This document shows, in pieces, positions 1 through 9,474 of a DNA stretch of 64,000 bases (position 1 is its first letter; the number at the start of each line of letters is the position of its first letter). Under the pieces are notes generated by a model. It worked only from the letters and a program-made list of their open reading frames with translations, was not told the origin of the DNA and made no database searches. The DNA is from Microscilla marina ATCC 23134 (lineage in GTDB: Bacteria > Bacteroidota > Bacteroidia > Cytophagales > Microscillaceae), in assembly GCF_000169175.1 (NCBI RefSeq), contig NZ_AAWS01000005.1, positions 62,001 through 126,000 of the forward strand, in the 5' to 3' direction. Made by a program: the position numbers and the translations under genes.

Positions 1-4
1 AAGT

Positions 5-3000
5 ATGAGAAATCGATATACTACGATTGGTAAAATTTTGCTAACATTTGCTGTTTTTATCAGTAGTTTTCAATTAGCTACTGCCCAGCAAGAACCTGGA
101 AAAAAAGGTTATCAGAAAGTAAAGGATGATCCTAACGGGAGACTGAAGTACGAAACAAATATGTTGAAAGACCCTCGTACGGGCAAAATTCCTGAAGGCA
201 TTCACCGAAAGGAACTAGAGTATGTATACTCTCCTAAAGCCAAATTGCAACAACAGTATAACAAAGGTAACAAGTACGCAAAAAGTACTACTGCTCTTCC
301 TGGTACTGCAAAGTGGCAAAAACGCGGTCCTTACAATGTAGGTGGTCGTACACGTGCTTTAGCCATTGACATCAACAACGAAAATCTTATTTTGGCTGGT
401 GGTGTGTCAGGCGGGATGTGGCGCTCAGACGACAGAGGCGCAAGCTGGACAAAGGTAACAGGTGCGTCGCAACACCACAGTGTGACTGCCGTAGCTCAAG
501 ATCCTCAAAATCCAAATACCTGGTATTATGCCACAGGTGAGGGTAGAGGTAACTCTGCCAGTGCTTCTTTTTCTGCAATTTATGCAGGTAGCGGAGTTTA
601 CAAGTCTACTGACAATGGTTTAACCTGGGTTCAGTTGGCAAGTACTGCTTCTTTGGAAACAGAAAATGACAACCCTTTCCGTATTGCCTGGAACATTAAA
701 GTACACCCTACTACTGGTGATGTTTATTTAGCTACTGGACGTGCCTACAGCACAAGTACAGGTGCTATCTGGCGCTCAACTGATGGTGGTACTACCTGGA
801 ACAAAGTAATAGACGGTGGTAACGCAGTATATACTGATATAGAAATTGCAGCTAATGGTTTAATGTATGCTACCATTGCTAGTTCTTCTACTACTGCTTT
901 CAAAGGTATTTACCGTTCTACCAATGGCACCGACTGGACAGACATTACTCCTGCTAGCATGCCTGTTTCTTATGCACGTGTAGTATTGGATATTGCTGCT
1001 TCTAACACAAATGTAGCCTACTTCTTTGCTGCTACACCTGGAGCTGGAGTAAGTGGCCATAGCTTTTTTAAATATACTTATACTGCGGGTGTAGGTAATG
1101 GTGATGGAACTACTGGTAACGGTGGTGCCTGGGAAAACCGCTCAAGCAACCTACCTGCCTATGGTGGAAACGTTGGTAACCTTGCCCAAGCTAACTACAA
1201 CCAGTTTGTAAGAGTAAAGCTTGATGACGAAAACGTAGTATTTATAGGTAGTACTAACTTGTACCGCTCGCTTGATGCATTTGCTACTGATACTCAAAAC
1301 GCTTGGGTAGGTGGTTATTCTACGCTCAACAACGTAAGTACTTACCCAAATCATCACCCTGATAACCACGCCTTGGCATTTTTCCCTTCTGATCCTACAA
1401 AAATGATTAGTGGACACGATGGAGGAGTAAGCTATACAGATGATAACCTGGCAACAAATCCTACACACCCAGTGGCTTGGACTTCTTTGAACAACGGTTA
1501 TTATACTACCCAAATTTATGGTATGCACATTGACCCTGAAACTGCTGGTGACAATCGTTTGATCATTGGTTTGCAAGACAATGGTAAGTGGACAGTAAAT
1601 GACAAGTCTTCTACGGCTATATGGGGCGAAGAAGTTGGTGGTGGTGATGGTGCCTTTGTTGCAATTACCCCAGGTAAAGACACAAGGTATACCAGTACTC
1701 AGTTTGGTAAAGTAGCTCGTGTAGAAGGTGCTGATCCTCAGAACCCTACAGCTGCTGTACACGTATTCCCAGCGGGTGCATCAGGTCAATTGTTTGTGCA
1801 TCCTTTCGCACTTGATCCAAGTGATTATAAAATTATGTATTACCCAGGTGGTGGCAATTTATGGAGACATAACGATGTTGAGAGCATCAATTCAGGTTGG
1901 AACTTTGGCGGAACAGCTGATCCGGGATGGACTAATCTTACCAATGCTGCTGTTCCAGGGTCTATTACTGCTGTTGCTGCATCAAAAGCCAACCCTAGCT
2001 ATAGAGTATATTATGGTACCTCAACAGGTAGTGTGTATCGTTTAGACAGTGCAAATACAGGTAACCCTGTGGCTGTACAAGTTTTGGCAGGTCAGGGTGG
2101 TTATTTAAGTTGTGTGGCTATTGACCCAACCAATGCTGACCGAGTGTTTGCTGTATTTAGTAACTACGGTATTCAGAGTATTTTTTACTCTGCCGATGGA
2201 GGTGCTAACTGGACAGATGTAGGGGGTAACCTAGAAGAAAACCCTGATGGTTCTGGTAATGGTCCTTCGGTTAGATGGTTAGACATACACGTAAACAGCT
2301 CTGGTACTACTACTTATTACGCAGGTACCAGTACAGGACTATATGCTACAAATGCAATCTCTAGTGCTACTAACTGGGTACAAGAAGGTGCCAACACCAT
2401 TGGTAACACAGTTGTAACAAGAGTTCGTTCAAGAGGTATTGATGGTTTGGTAGCAGTTGGAACGCACGGAACTGGTGTGTATAGTGCCAATGTAGGTCAA
2501 AGCGACAATGTAGCAATCGCTTATTTTAGCCCAATGATTGGTGAGCCAGGCGAGCAGGTAACAATCAACGGTATTCGTTTTGATGCCAATGCAGCTAACA
2601 ATACTGTGAAAATTAACGGTATGGTTGCCAATGTGGTGTCGGCTTCTGCCAATAACTTAGTAGTAACTGTGCCTAATGGAGCTACTTCAGGTAAAATTAC
2701 CGTAGAGGTAAATGGACAAACTGCTACCAGTGCCAAAGACTTTACAGTAATTTTACCAATTGCTAAATATCCTTATACTGAAAGTTTTGAAGAAGGTACA
2801 AGCAATTGGAAGCTGGCTGTAGATGGAAACGATTTCAACTGGGCAGTTGGTCAGGGCAGCACTCCTTCATCAGAAACAGGACCAAACAAAGCAAGCGAAG
2901 GTTTGTACTATATGTATGTAGAGTCTAGTGACCCTAATTATCCAGAAAAAAAGGCAGCTTTACAAAGTCGTTCTTTTGACTTGACCAGTTTGAGTGAGCC

Positions 3001-4708
3001 TACCCTTGTTTTTGCCTACCACATGTTAGGTGACACTACTATGGGAACTCTTCAGGTAGAAGTAACTGCCGATGGGGTGACTTGGGACAGCACCTGGTCT
3101 GCAACAGGTAATCAAGGTGAGCAATGGAAAACAGCTGTACTTGATTTATCTGCTTATAAATCAGCAAATACTAGAATACGTTTTGTAGGAACTACCGTAG
3201 ATGGCTGGAAAAGCGACATGGCCATTGATGCACTTACCATTACTGAAAAAGGTGCTCCTGCTATTACAGGTTTTACTCCTTTGAGCGGTTTCGAAGGACA
3301 AGTAGTGACTGTAAGTGGAGTAAACTTTGGTACTACTACTGCCACTAATTTGGTAACGTTTAACGGTACAGCTGCACAACTGACTGCTGCGACTGATTCA
3401 TTGCTTACTACTAGTCTTCCTGCAACTGCTACTACTGGTAAAATTTCGGTAACTGTAGCTGGGCAAACTGCTGTAAGTATGAGTAACTTTAACGTGATTG
3501 AAGTAATCAATACTTTTCCTTATAAAGAAAGCTTTGAAGATGCCGCATTGGGTAACTGGGAACAATCATTTGATGATGACTTGAACTGGGATCGTAACCA
3601 AGGAGGAACTCCTTCATTTAACACAGGACCAGGTCAGGCTTCAGATGGAGCTTATTATATGTATGTAGAGGCAAGTGGTGATGGGTATCCAAGCAAAAAT
3701 GCTCTATTGTCAAGCCCACCAGTAAATGCTCGTACGCTTACAAGTCCTACGCTTACTTTCGATTACCACATGTATGGTGCAAATATGGGTAGCCTTGTAT
3801 TAGAAATCAGTAAAGACAACGGTGCTACCTGGAGTCCAATCTGGTCTAAGTCAGGTGACCAAGGTGATGTTTGGAAAACTGACTCTGTAAGCTTAAAAGC
3901 ACACAAGTATGCTACTATGATGTTCCGTTTTTCAGGTACTACTGGTGCTACTTGGTTAAGTGATATGTCTATTGACAATATCAACATCAAAGAAGGTTTT
4001 GTAACCGAGTTGCCTATTGCTGACTTTAAAGTAAGCCGTACCGAAATTTGGGAAGGTGAAAGCTTAAAATTCAACAACGAGTCGCAAAATGCGGTAACTT
4101 ATTTGTGGAAAATTTCAGGTGGCGAAGCAGCGACCAGTACTGAAAAGAGCCCCACCGTAAAATATAACAAGGCAGGTTCTTATCATACTATCTTGATTGC
4201 TTATAACTCGCTTGGGCAAACTTCGGTAAAAACTGTAGCTATTACTGTAAAGGCTCGTCCAAAACTACCTATTGCCGACTTTAAAGTAAGCAATACTACT
4301 ATTTATGAAGGCGAAGGCTTGAAGTTTAACAACGAGTCTAGACACGCCAGCCGTTACGAGTGGAAGTTCTCAGGTGGTAATATTACCAGCAGCACTGAAA
4401 CAAGTCCTTATATCTCTTATAACAAAGCGGGTACTTACCACGCAACCTTGATTGCCTACAATGCAAACAATCAAAGTGATTCTAAAATTTTAGAGATTAA
4501 AGTAGTGAAAAGAGGTGCTTCTAATGTAACAGGTTCAGTAGTAGACGTAAAAATCTACAGCAACACTGGGGCATTGATGAGAACAACCAGAATTGCTGAG
4601 GATGCTCAACCTACTGAAAGCTTAAAAGGCTTACAAAAAGGCTTGTATTTTGTACACGTGTACACTGCACAAGGAGTTAAAAAATACCAAATAGTGAAAC
4701 AAGACTAG
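5..4708 (+). CDS. Large T9SS-secreted BNR/IPT/MAM/PKD surface protein
   Basis: A 1567-residue exported protein. Residues 1-27 form a signal peptide ending in ATAQ. Residues ~95-830 carry repeated BNR/Asp-box motifs (SDDRGASW, STDNGLTW, STDGGTTW, SADGGANW), as in sortilin/Vps10-type or sialidase-like beta-propellers. Then come an IPT/TIG domain (~835-918), a MAM-like jelly-roll (~921-1083), a second IPT/TIG (~1084-1167), a second MAM-like domain (~1168-1335), and two near-identical PKD domains (~1336-1420, ~1421-1501), each opening LPIADFKVS. The last ~58 residues (VKIYSNTGAL ... GLYFVHVYT ... KKYQIVKQD) fit a type A T9SS sorting domain, so the protein is probably secreted and anchored at the cell surface. 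Catalytic activity cannot be told; adhesion or polymer binding is equally possible. The ATG at base 5 starts a convincing signal peptide, so the gene is complete although its promoter lies outside the window. Confidence 0.88.
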   Translation: MRNRYTTIGKILLTFAVFISSFQLATAQQEPGKKGYQKVKDDPNGRLKYETNMLKDPRTGKIPEGIHRKELEYVYSPKAKLQQQYNKGNKYAKSTTALPGTAKWQKRGPYNVGGRTRALAIDINNENLILAGGVSGGMWRSDDRGASWTKVTGASQHHSVTAVAQDPQNPNTWYYATGEGRGNSASASFSAIYAGSGVYKSTDNGLTWVQLASTASLETENDNPFRIAWNIKVHPTTGDVYLATGRAYSTSTGAIWRSTDGGTTWNKVIDGGNAVYTDIEIAANGLMYATIASSSTTAFKGIYRSTNGTDWTDITPASMPVSYARVVLDIAASNTNVAYFFAATPGAGVSGHSFFKYTYTAGVGNGDGTTGNGGAWENRSSNLPAYGGNVGNLAQANYNQFVRVKLDDENVVFIGSTNLYRSLDAFATDTQNAWVGGYSTLNNVSTYPNHHPDNHALAFFPSDPTKMISGHDGGVSYTDDNLATNPTHPVAWTSLNNGYYTTQIYGMHIDPETAGDNRLIIGLQDNGKWTVNDKSSTAIWGEEVGGGDGAFVAITPGKDTRYTSTQFGKVARVEGADPQNPTAAVHVFPAGASGQLFVHPFALDPSDYKIMYYPGGGNLWRHNDVESINSGWNFGGTADPGWTNLTNAAVPGSITAVAASKANPSYRVYYGTSTGSVYRLDSANTGNPVAVQVLAGQGGYLSCVAIDPTNADRVFAVFSNYGIQSIFYSADGGANWTDVGGNLEENPDGSGNGPSVRWLDIHVNSSGTTTYYAGTSTGLYATNAISSATNWVQEGANTIGNTVVTRVRSRGIDGLVAVGTHGTGVYSANVGQSDNVAIAYFSPMIGEPGEQVTINGIRFDANAANNTVKINGMVANVVSASANNLVVTVPNGATSGKITVEVNGQTATSAKDFTVILPIAKYPYTESFEEGTSNWKLAVDGNDFNWAVGQGSTPSSETGPNKASEGLYYMYVESSDPNYPEKKAALQSRSFDLTSLSEPTLVFAYHMLGDTTMGTLQVEVTADGVTWDSTWSATGNQGEQWKTAVLDLSAYKSANTRIRFVGTTVDGWKSDMAIDALTITEKGAPAITGFTPLSGFEGQVVTVSGVNFGTTTATNLVTFNGTAAQLTAATDSLLTTSLPATATTGKISVTVAGQTAVSMSNFNVIEVINTFPYKESFEDAALGNWEQSFDDDLNWDRNQGGTPSFNTGPGQASDGAYYMYVEASGDGYPSKNALLSSPPVNARTLTSPTLTFDYHMYGANMGSLVLEISKDNGATWSPIWSKSGDQGDVWKTDSVSLKAHKYATMMFRFSGTTGATWLSDMSIDNINIKEGFVTELPIADFKVSRTEIWEGESLKFNNESQNAVTYLWKISGGEAATSTEKSPTVKYNKAGSYHTILIAYNSLGQTSVKTVAITVKARPKLPIADFKVSNTTIYEGEGLKFNNESRHASRYEWKFSGGNITSSTETSPYISYNKAGTYHATLIAYNANNQSDSKILEIKVVKRGASNVTGSVVDVKIYSNTGALMRTTRIAEDAQPTESLKGLQKGLYFVHVYTAQGVKKYQIVKQD

Positions 4709-4780
4709 TTGATTTTCAACTGCCAAATTGGGTGAAGTAATACTTGCCTGTTTTTGGTAAATCTTGTTCAGTAATAAATA

Positions 4781-4818
4781 AAAAACGACTGTAGACAATT
4801 AAGTTTACAGTCGTTTTT
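4781..4818. terminator. Bidirectional terminator between convergent genes
   Basis: AAAAACGACTGTA at 4781-4793 pairs with TACAGTCGTTTTT at 4806-4818, extendable by three more pairs to a 6-base loop. A-rich and T-rich flanks allow termination on both strands, matching the convergent genes ending at 4708 (+) and 4884 (-). Confidence 0.88.
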
Positions 4819-4883
4819 GTTTTTATCAAAGTAGCCAATACTAGATCAGCTCTTCACTAAGAGCTTTGATGGGTAAAACCAGA

Positions 4884-6194
4884 CTAATGATCCTCATCTT
4901 CATCTTTTAAATTGTTAATATTAACTTTCCCACTCATATGAAAGATACCTTTACATTTGCCATCTGTTACATGCCCTATAGCAATATACTTAGAGGTAGT
5001 CTGAACAACCCGTTGGTCACAAAGCTGAACACCGTACTTTTGCAATAGTTGCAGGTATTTGCGGTGAAGCTTGTAAGGAATTACTTTTTTATTGATCACC
5101 ATTTTGCCATCCTTAAGAGCCAATCGGTTTTTAGCTTTTTTTGATTTAATCAAACGATCCTTACGCAGGTTACGCAATAACTCTCTTTTAAACTTATTGA
5201 TACTACCAGTAAACTTAAGTGAGTCGCAGTTGTTTGGTAAAGACGAAGAAGGCTTGGTGTTGACCAACAAAGGAGAGGTAGGTAAGCCAGTGCCAAACAG
5301 CCCTTGTGAAACTGGAGATTGTTTTACTGCCAAGCCTTTTATTGTTTGTATGTCAAACAAGTTGCGTGGTTTACTTTTGATTTGTTTTGTAAACAAGGAA
5401 TGCCCTTTTTTCTGAATTAAAGGTGTGTCTACCTTATGATTGATAGCTTTTACTTTAAACACACCAGCGGTCAGGGGTTTAATCAATGCCTGACTCATCA
5501 CGGCTTTGGCAGGTACTTGTTTGTTTTTTGGGGTAGGATTTATCGGAGCAACTAATACAAAGGCTCCAATGGTGGTAAGGGTACTTAATGAATATATCAT
5601 GAGTGATTTTGTTTGAAAAAAATACGATTTAGAAATGAAAACACGTTCATTATTTCCCTCAAACAAGCCCCATAACATTCCCCACCAACCTCGGCGTACT
5701 GGCTTTTCGCGCATCAGGTAACGCAGTTTTTTTCTTCCCCTGCTCAAGTAGCTCTTTACTGTATTGATACCTGTATGTTGAATGTCAGCAATCTCTCGAA
5801 TACTAAAACCACAAATATCAAATAAAATAAGGGCATCACGTTGATTGTCGGGCAATTGATCTAGCTTTTGATACATCAGTTGTACATCCAGAGACACTTC
5901 TGGAGTCACACCATTGGCAAACAGCTTTCGGGTGTGTTTTTCCTGCAATTCCGTTTGGTAGCGGGCTTTACGCCAATGGCTCACCGAGCGGTTGCGGGCT
6001 GCCCTAATCAGGTAATGAATTAACTGATCTTTTTGCCTGATTTGCTCAAAGCGTTCATAAGTAGATAGTAACACATCTTGCACCAAATCGTCAGCCTCCA
6101 TTTTGCCATAAGCCAAAGCAGCACAATAACGGGTAAATCTATCTTGGCAAGCAGCGTAAGCCTCAGTAAAAGCACGTTGTTTTTCAGGAGTCAT
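4884..6194 (-). CDS. ECF sigma factor with C-terminal membrane segment and extra domain
   Basis: A 436-residue protein. Residues ~10-75 match sigma region 2 (DDLVQDVLLSTYERF), and ~105-160 match region 4 (LPDNQRDALILFDICGFSIREIA, then a helix-turn-helix with TVKSYLSRGRKKLR). ECF factors are usually ~180-200 residues. This one continues through a hydrophobic helix at ~197-216 (SLMIYSLSTLTTIGAFVLV) into a basic tail of ~220 residues, likely outside the membrane, with no recognised fold. The arrangement suggests a membrane-tethered sigma factor, or a sigma factor fused to its own sensor or anti-sigma part. The start ATG gives the full region 2. It is monocistronic, with a terminator beyond its 3' end and a 204-bp gap to the gene upstream. 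Confidence 0.8.
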   Translation of the reverse strand: MTPEKQRAFTEAYAACQDRFTRYCAALAYGKMEADDLVQDVLLSTYERFEQIRQKDQLIHYLIRAARNRSVSHWRKARYQTELQEKHTRKLFANGVTPEVSLDVQLMYQKLDQLPDNQRDALILFDICGFSIREIADIQHTGINTVKSYLSRGRKKLRYLMREKPVRRGWWGMLWGLFEGNNERVFISKSYFFQTKSLMIYSLSTLTTIGAFVLVAPINPTPKNKQVPAKAVMSQALIKPLTAGVFKVKAINHKVDTPLIQKKGHSLFTKQIKSKPRNLFDIQTIKGLAVKQSPVSQGLFGTGLPTSPLLVNTKPSSSLPNNCDSLKFTGSINKFKRELLRNLRKDRLIKSKKAKNRLALKDGKMVINKKVIPYKLHRKYLQLLQKYGVQLCDQRVVQTTSKYIAIGHVTDGKCKGIFHMSGKVNINNLKDEDEDH

Positions 6195-6398
6195 AAGGCA
6201 TTGTTTTTTTGGGTAATGAACATTTTCAGCAAGAGGGTCGCTATTACAGGCGAAAAGTTGCAGGAGGGTGTAAAATAATCTGATATAAAATGATTATGTG
6301 TGCCGTAAGTTGTTGATAGACAGTAGAGTGTGTTGAAAAATAAAAAGCTGTAAACTTTAAAATTTGCAGCTGGTTTGTAAGGGTAGTTTTTACTATTG

Positions 6399-7202
6399 TT
6401 ACAATATGCCCATTTGTTTCAGTACCTTTCGGGTGATTGTTTTGCGGCACTTACCAAAATTCTTGTTTTTATCTGCCCGGCTTTTTATCAATCGGGTAGC
6501 AAAAAAATAAACTTGTGTTGAGTTACCCTTGCCTTTTTCTATATAGCCTATCCACCAACCAGTATCTTTACCACCATCTCTTGTCCACCCGGTTTTAGCC
6601 CTTATTACATAGTCTTTACTTTGTTCTGCTACCATTATTTTTTTCAACATACGGAAAGAACGTTTCGAAAAAGGCAGTGTTTCTTCGTATACTCCTTTCA
6701 GTATTTCAATTTGGTTTTTGGGCGAAATGGCAAACTTACCAAAGTTCCAGAAGTCGTCACCTGGCTGTGATAAATCTATATTTCCGTATTTACATTGCGA
6801 CAAGTAATGCCTGTATCGCTTTTTACCAATTCTGGCTGACAACACTACATATACCCAACCCGCTGACATCTTAAAGGCTTGTTTGAGCGACAAGTCACGA
6901 TAAATACTTGGGCGGTAACCATAGCGTGCCGTATCGGTTTTACCGTGCCATTTCACCAATTCGTTTTCGTCTTTTATCACACCTGTCTCCAGAGCTATCA
7001 AGGTATTGACCACCTTAAAGGTAGAAGCAGGCAAGGTGGGTGTCATTGCATCGGTTTGGTTGCTAAACGTCCACTTTTTTGTCTGATAGTCATATAGCGT
7101 AATGCTACCCTTGATGCTACACTCTTTAAAAGGTTTTTGCAAGTCAGCCTGTCCCACAGCCAAGAAGGGCACACATAAAATACTCAGTAATAATCTGATC
7201 AT
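6399..7202 (-). CDS. Class D (OXA-type) beta-lactamase homologue
   Basis: A 267-residue exported serine beta-lactamase family protein; the signal peptide is about residues 1-18. The class D signatures are S60-T-F-K63 (PASTFK, nucleophile serine and the lysine that is normally carboxylated), Y139-G-N141, and K203-T-G205 followed by W. Length and spacing fit OXA enzymes. The second motif, normally S-x-V, reads S113-A-G115 here; a side chain near the carboxylated lysine is lost, so hydrolysis of beta-lactams cannot be taken for granted. It sits downstream of the trp terminator in the same direction, so it is probably transcribed separately. The related BlaR1 sensor domain is another possible relative, but the protein has no membrane sensor part. 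Confidence 0.85.
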   Translation of the reverse strand: MIRLLLSILCVPFLAVGQADLQKPFKECSIKGSITLYDYQTKKWTFSNQTDAMTPTLPASTFKVVNTLIALETGVIKDENELVKWHGKTDTARYGYRPSIYRDLSLKQAFKMSAGWVYVVLSARIGKKRYRHYLSQCKYGNIDLSQPGDDFWNFGKFAISPKNQIEILKGVYEETLPFSKRSFRMLKKIMVAEQSKDYVIRAKTGWTRDGGKDTGWWIGYIEKGKGNSTQVYFFATRLIKSRADKNKNFGKCRKTITRKVLKQMGIL

Positions 7203-7229
7203 AGGTTAAATGTTAACGTGTGGACAAAA

Positions 7230-7269
7230 AAAACAATATAAAGAAAAACCACAGGTGTGAAACCTGTGG
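7230..7269 (-). terminator. Rho-independent terminator at the end of the trp operon
   Basis: CCACAGGT (7249-7256) and ACCTGTGG (7262-7269) form an 8-bp stem. Read on the minus strand it is followed by TTTTTC and then a second T-run at ~7230. It lies 89 bp beyond the trpB stop and before the beta-lactamase gene, marking trpB as the last gene of the operon. Confidence 0.8.
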
Positions 7270-7357
7270 CAGTAATTGAGTTTAAAAAACCTGTATGAGA
7301 ACAAGTAAATCAAGTGTTAATTACTTATATCTAATCATTTGTTGTTATTCATGGGGC

Positions 7358-8539
7358 CTATTCAAACTCATAATCAATGTAAGTCTGCAAATCTTTATCG
7401 CCTCTGCCCGACAAGTTTAACACCACCACATCATCAGGGGCAAACTTTCGTTGTTCGAATACCGCCAACGCGTGTGATGACTCTATAGCTGGAATGATGC
7501 CTTCGGTGCGGCAAAGCAGCCTCCCCGCTTCCATCGCGTCACGGTCGGTTACACTCATAAACTCTGCTCGTCCGCTGGCAAACAAATGGGCATGAGCGGG
7601 TCCTATACCAGGGTAATCGAGCCCGGCAGAAATGGAATAGGGCTCTACTACTTGCCCATCAGAGGTTTGCATTAATATGGTTTTGCTCCCGTGCAACACT
7701 CCAGGCTTGCCCAATTGGGTAGTGGCTGCCGACTCGCCCGTGTCTACTCCCTTTCCGGCAGCTTCCACTGCTATCAAGCGCACTTCGGGGCGGTCTAAAT
7801 AATGATAAAAAGCCCCCATTGCGTTGCTGCCACCACCTACACAGGCGATGACATAATCAGGGTTTTCCGACCCGGTTTTCTCTAGCAGTTGCGCTTTCAT
7901 TTCTTCACTGATGACCGATTGAAACCTTGCCACCATATCGGGGTAGGGGTGAGGCCCCACCACCGAACCAATAATGTAATGTGTATCGGTGGGGTGATTT
8001 ATCCAGTGACGCATTGCCTCGTTAGTAGCGTCTTTCAAGGTTTGGCTACCACTGGTGGCGGGTACTACTTTAGCCCCCAACAAACGCATGCGTTCTACGT
8101 TGGGGCGTTGGCGTGCCATATCTATTTTACCCATATATACAATGCACTCTATGTCCATAAGGGCACACACAGTAGCTGTAGCAACTCCGTGTTGACCTGC
8201 ACCAGTTTCAGCGATAATTTTTTGTTTGCCCAAGCGTTTAGCCAGCAAAATTTGTCCAATGGTATTGTTAATCTTATGTGCTCCTGTGTGGTTCAAATCC
8301 TCTCGTTTGAGGTATACCTTGGTCTGGTACTTTTCCGACATTCTTTTGGCAAAGTACAAGGGTGTGGGACGCCCTACATAGTCTTTAAGCAAGCTGTCAA
8401 ACTCAGCCAGAAAATCGGGGCTTTGCATAATATCTAAATACTTAGCTTTTAGTTCTTCAATGTTGGGATAAAGAATTTCAGGGATAAAGGCCCCGCCAAA
8501 ATCTCCATAATATCCGCGTGTATCTACCTGGTAATTCAT
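7358..8539 (-). CDS. trpB: Tryptophan synthase beta chain
   Basis: TrpB, 393 residues, the PLP-dependent subunit that joins indole with L-serine to make L-tryptophan. The family signature with the PLP lysine is visible ([10 protein letters not shown] early, then [16 protein letters not shown]), as are the glycine-rich phosphate-binding loop ([10 protein letters not shown]) and the C-terminal LSGRGDKDL. Length is typical of the TrpB1 type that works with TrpA. It is the last gene of the minus-strand trp cluster, 71 bp after trpF and followed by a terminator. No trpA follows, which is unusual because trpB and trpA are commonly adjacent. Confidence 0.97.
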   Translation of the reverse strand: MNYQVDTRGYYGDFGGAFIPEILYPNIEELKAKYLDIMQSPDFLAEFDSLLKDYVGRPTPLYFAKRMSEKYQTKVYLKREDLNHTGAHKINNTIGQILLAKRLGKQKIIAETGAGQHGVATATVCALMDIECIVYMGKIDMARQRPNVERMRLLGAKVVPATSGSQTLKDATNEAMRHWINHPTDTHYIIGSVVGPHPYPDMVARFQSVISEEMKAQLLEKTGSENPDYVIACVGGGSNAMGAFYHYLDRPEVRLIAVEAAGKGVDTGESAATTQLGKPGVLHGSKTILMQTSDGQVVEPYSISAGLDYPGIGPAHAHLFASGRAEFMSVTDRDAMEAGRLLCRTEGIIPAIESSHALAVFEQRKFAPDDVVVLNLSGRGDKDLQTYIDYEFE

Positions 8540-8610
8540 ATTGTTTCAGTCAAAGTATAAACCCGCCTACAAATCATTTTCACTTGGTGTGTTTGCAGGT
8601 GGGTTTATGG

Positions 8611-9282
8611 TTATTGTTTTTCAGTATTTTGTGTGGGGGTATTTTGCAATCGACGGCGTAGCTCTTTCAGTTTTTCTACGTCTTTCAAAGCCGGGGATTT
8701 TTCAAACTTACTATTTACATCTATAGCGTGTACACGAAGCTTGTGGGCTGTCACAAAATCTTGTAGCTCTTGAATATTGTATAGGCTCAACCCTCCACTC
8801 ATAAACAAGGGTAGCTCATTGTCATACTGTTTCAGTATATTCCAATTAAACACCACCCCGTTGCCCCCGTAGTCTTTGCCTTTGGTGTCAAACAGAAAGA
8901 AGTCACAAAAAGGTTTATATGGCTTAAGTTGGGCAAAGTCAAAATCGTTGGCAACTCTGAACACCTTTACCACTTGCAACTGAGGCAAAGCATCTTTAAG
9001 CTGTTGACAAAACACTGGCGACTCGTCACCGTGCAATTGAGCCAAAGCCAACCCATATTTATTTACCTTCTCTACCACTTGTGCCAAAGTATGGTTCACA
9101 AAAACGCCTACTTTTTTGGGGGTACTTGCCAATAAATCGGGAGGCAGTTCAAAATCGTGTCCTACAAAACGGGCTGATTTTTCAAAAAAAATCAATCCCA
9201 AATAATCAGGTGCCACCTCTAGTACCTCGACAATGTTGGCAGCGTCACGCATTCCACAAACTTTTAGTAGCATATTTTTCAT
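8611..9282 (-). CDS. trpF: Phosphoribosylanthranilate isomerase
   Basis: TrpF, 223 residues, catalyses the Amadori rearrangement of phosphoribosylanthranilate to CdRP, the third step of tryptophan synthesis. The N-terminal KVCGM holds the catalytic cysteine, and FEKSARFV, QLHGDE, LSGGL and the C-terminal AIDVNSKFEKSPALKD (catalytic Asp) are family motifs of this single-domain TIM barrel. It lies between trpC and trpB. The first ATG (9282) places KVCGM at residues 7-11, as expected. Confidence 0.95.
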   Translation of the reverse strand: MKNMLLKVCGMRDAANIVEVLEVAPDYLGLIFFEKSARFVGHDFELPPDLLASTPKKVGVFVNHTLAQVVEKVNKYGLALAQLHGDESPVFCQQLKDALPQLQVVKVFRVANDFDFAQLKPYKPFCDFFLFDTKGKDYGGNGVVFNWNILKQYDNELPLFMSGGLSLYNIQELQDFVTAHKLRVHAIDVNSKFEKSPALKDVEKLKELRRRLQNTPTQNTEKQ

Positions 9283-9300
9283 TTAGTTAAAAGCAATAGT

Positions 9301-9474
9301 AAGGTTCTAGCGACTAGGTGGAAGGTTCTAGGTACACCCTGTTCTATAAATAAATAACAAATTCATAGTATACTTATTTTCAGTGAGTTATGAGTTTGTT
9401 AGTTAGAAACCCCTGAAGGAGTGAGCTTTAAGTTACAAGTACACCTTATATAGTTATGAGTTTTGTTTTGCAGC
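9301..9474. repeat. Diverged unit of the modular palindromic repeat (trpF-trpC gap)
   Basis: This gap has the unit's signature TTATTTTCAGT core flanked by inverted arms (AACAAATTCATA / TTATGAGTTTGTT), then GTTAGAA and a degraded version of the GGGCAAGCTTTAAG module. It is more diverged than the copies between trpC and trpD. Confidence 0.55.

Noticed and set aside
1151-1762. Long minus-strand frame (203 codons) inside the first gene
   Set aside because: Lies wholly within the large secreted-protein gene, has no known motif and an unnatural composition; it is an antisense shadow of repetitive coding sequence.
8281-8310. tRNA-like GTGGTTCAAATCC sequence
   Set aside because: It lies inside trpB coding sequence and no acceptor or anticodon stem can be drawn around it.
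7889-8437. 182-codon plus-strand frame opposite trpB
   Set aside because: Antisense shadow of the highly conserved trpB; Cys/His/Tyr-rich composition is typical of such frames.
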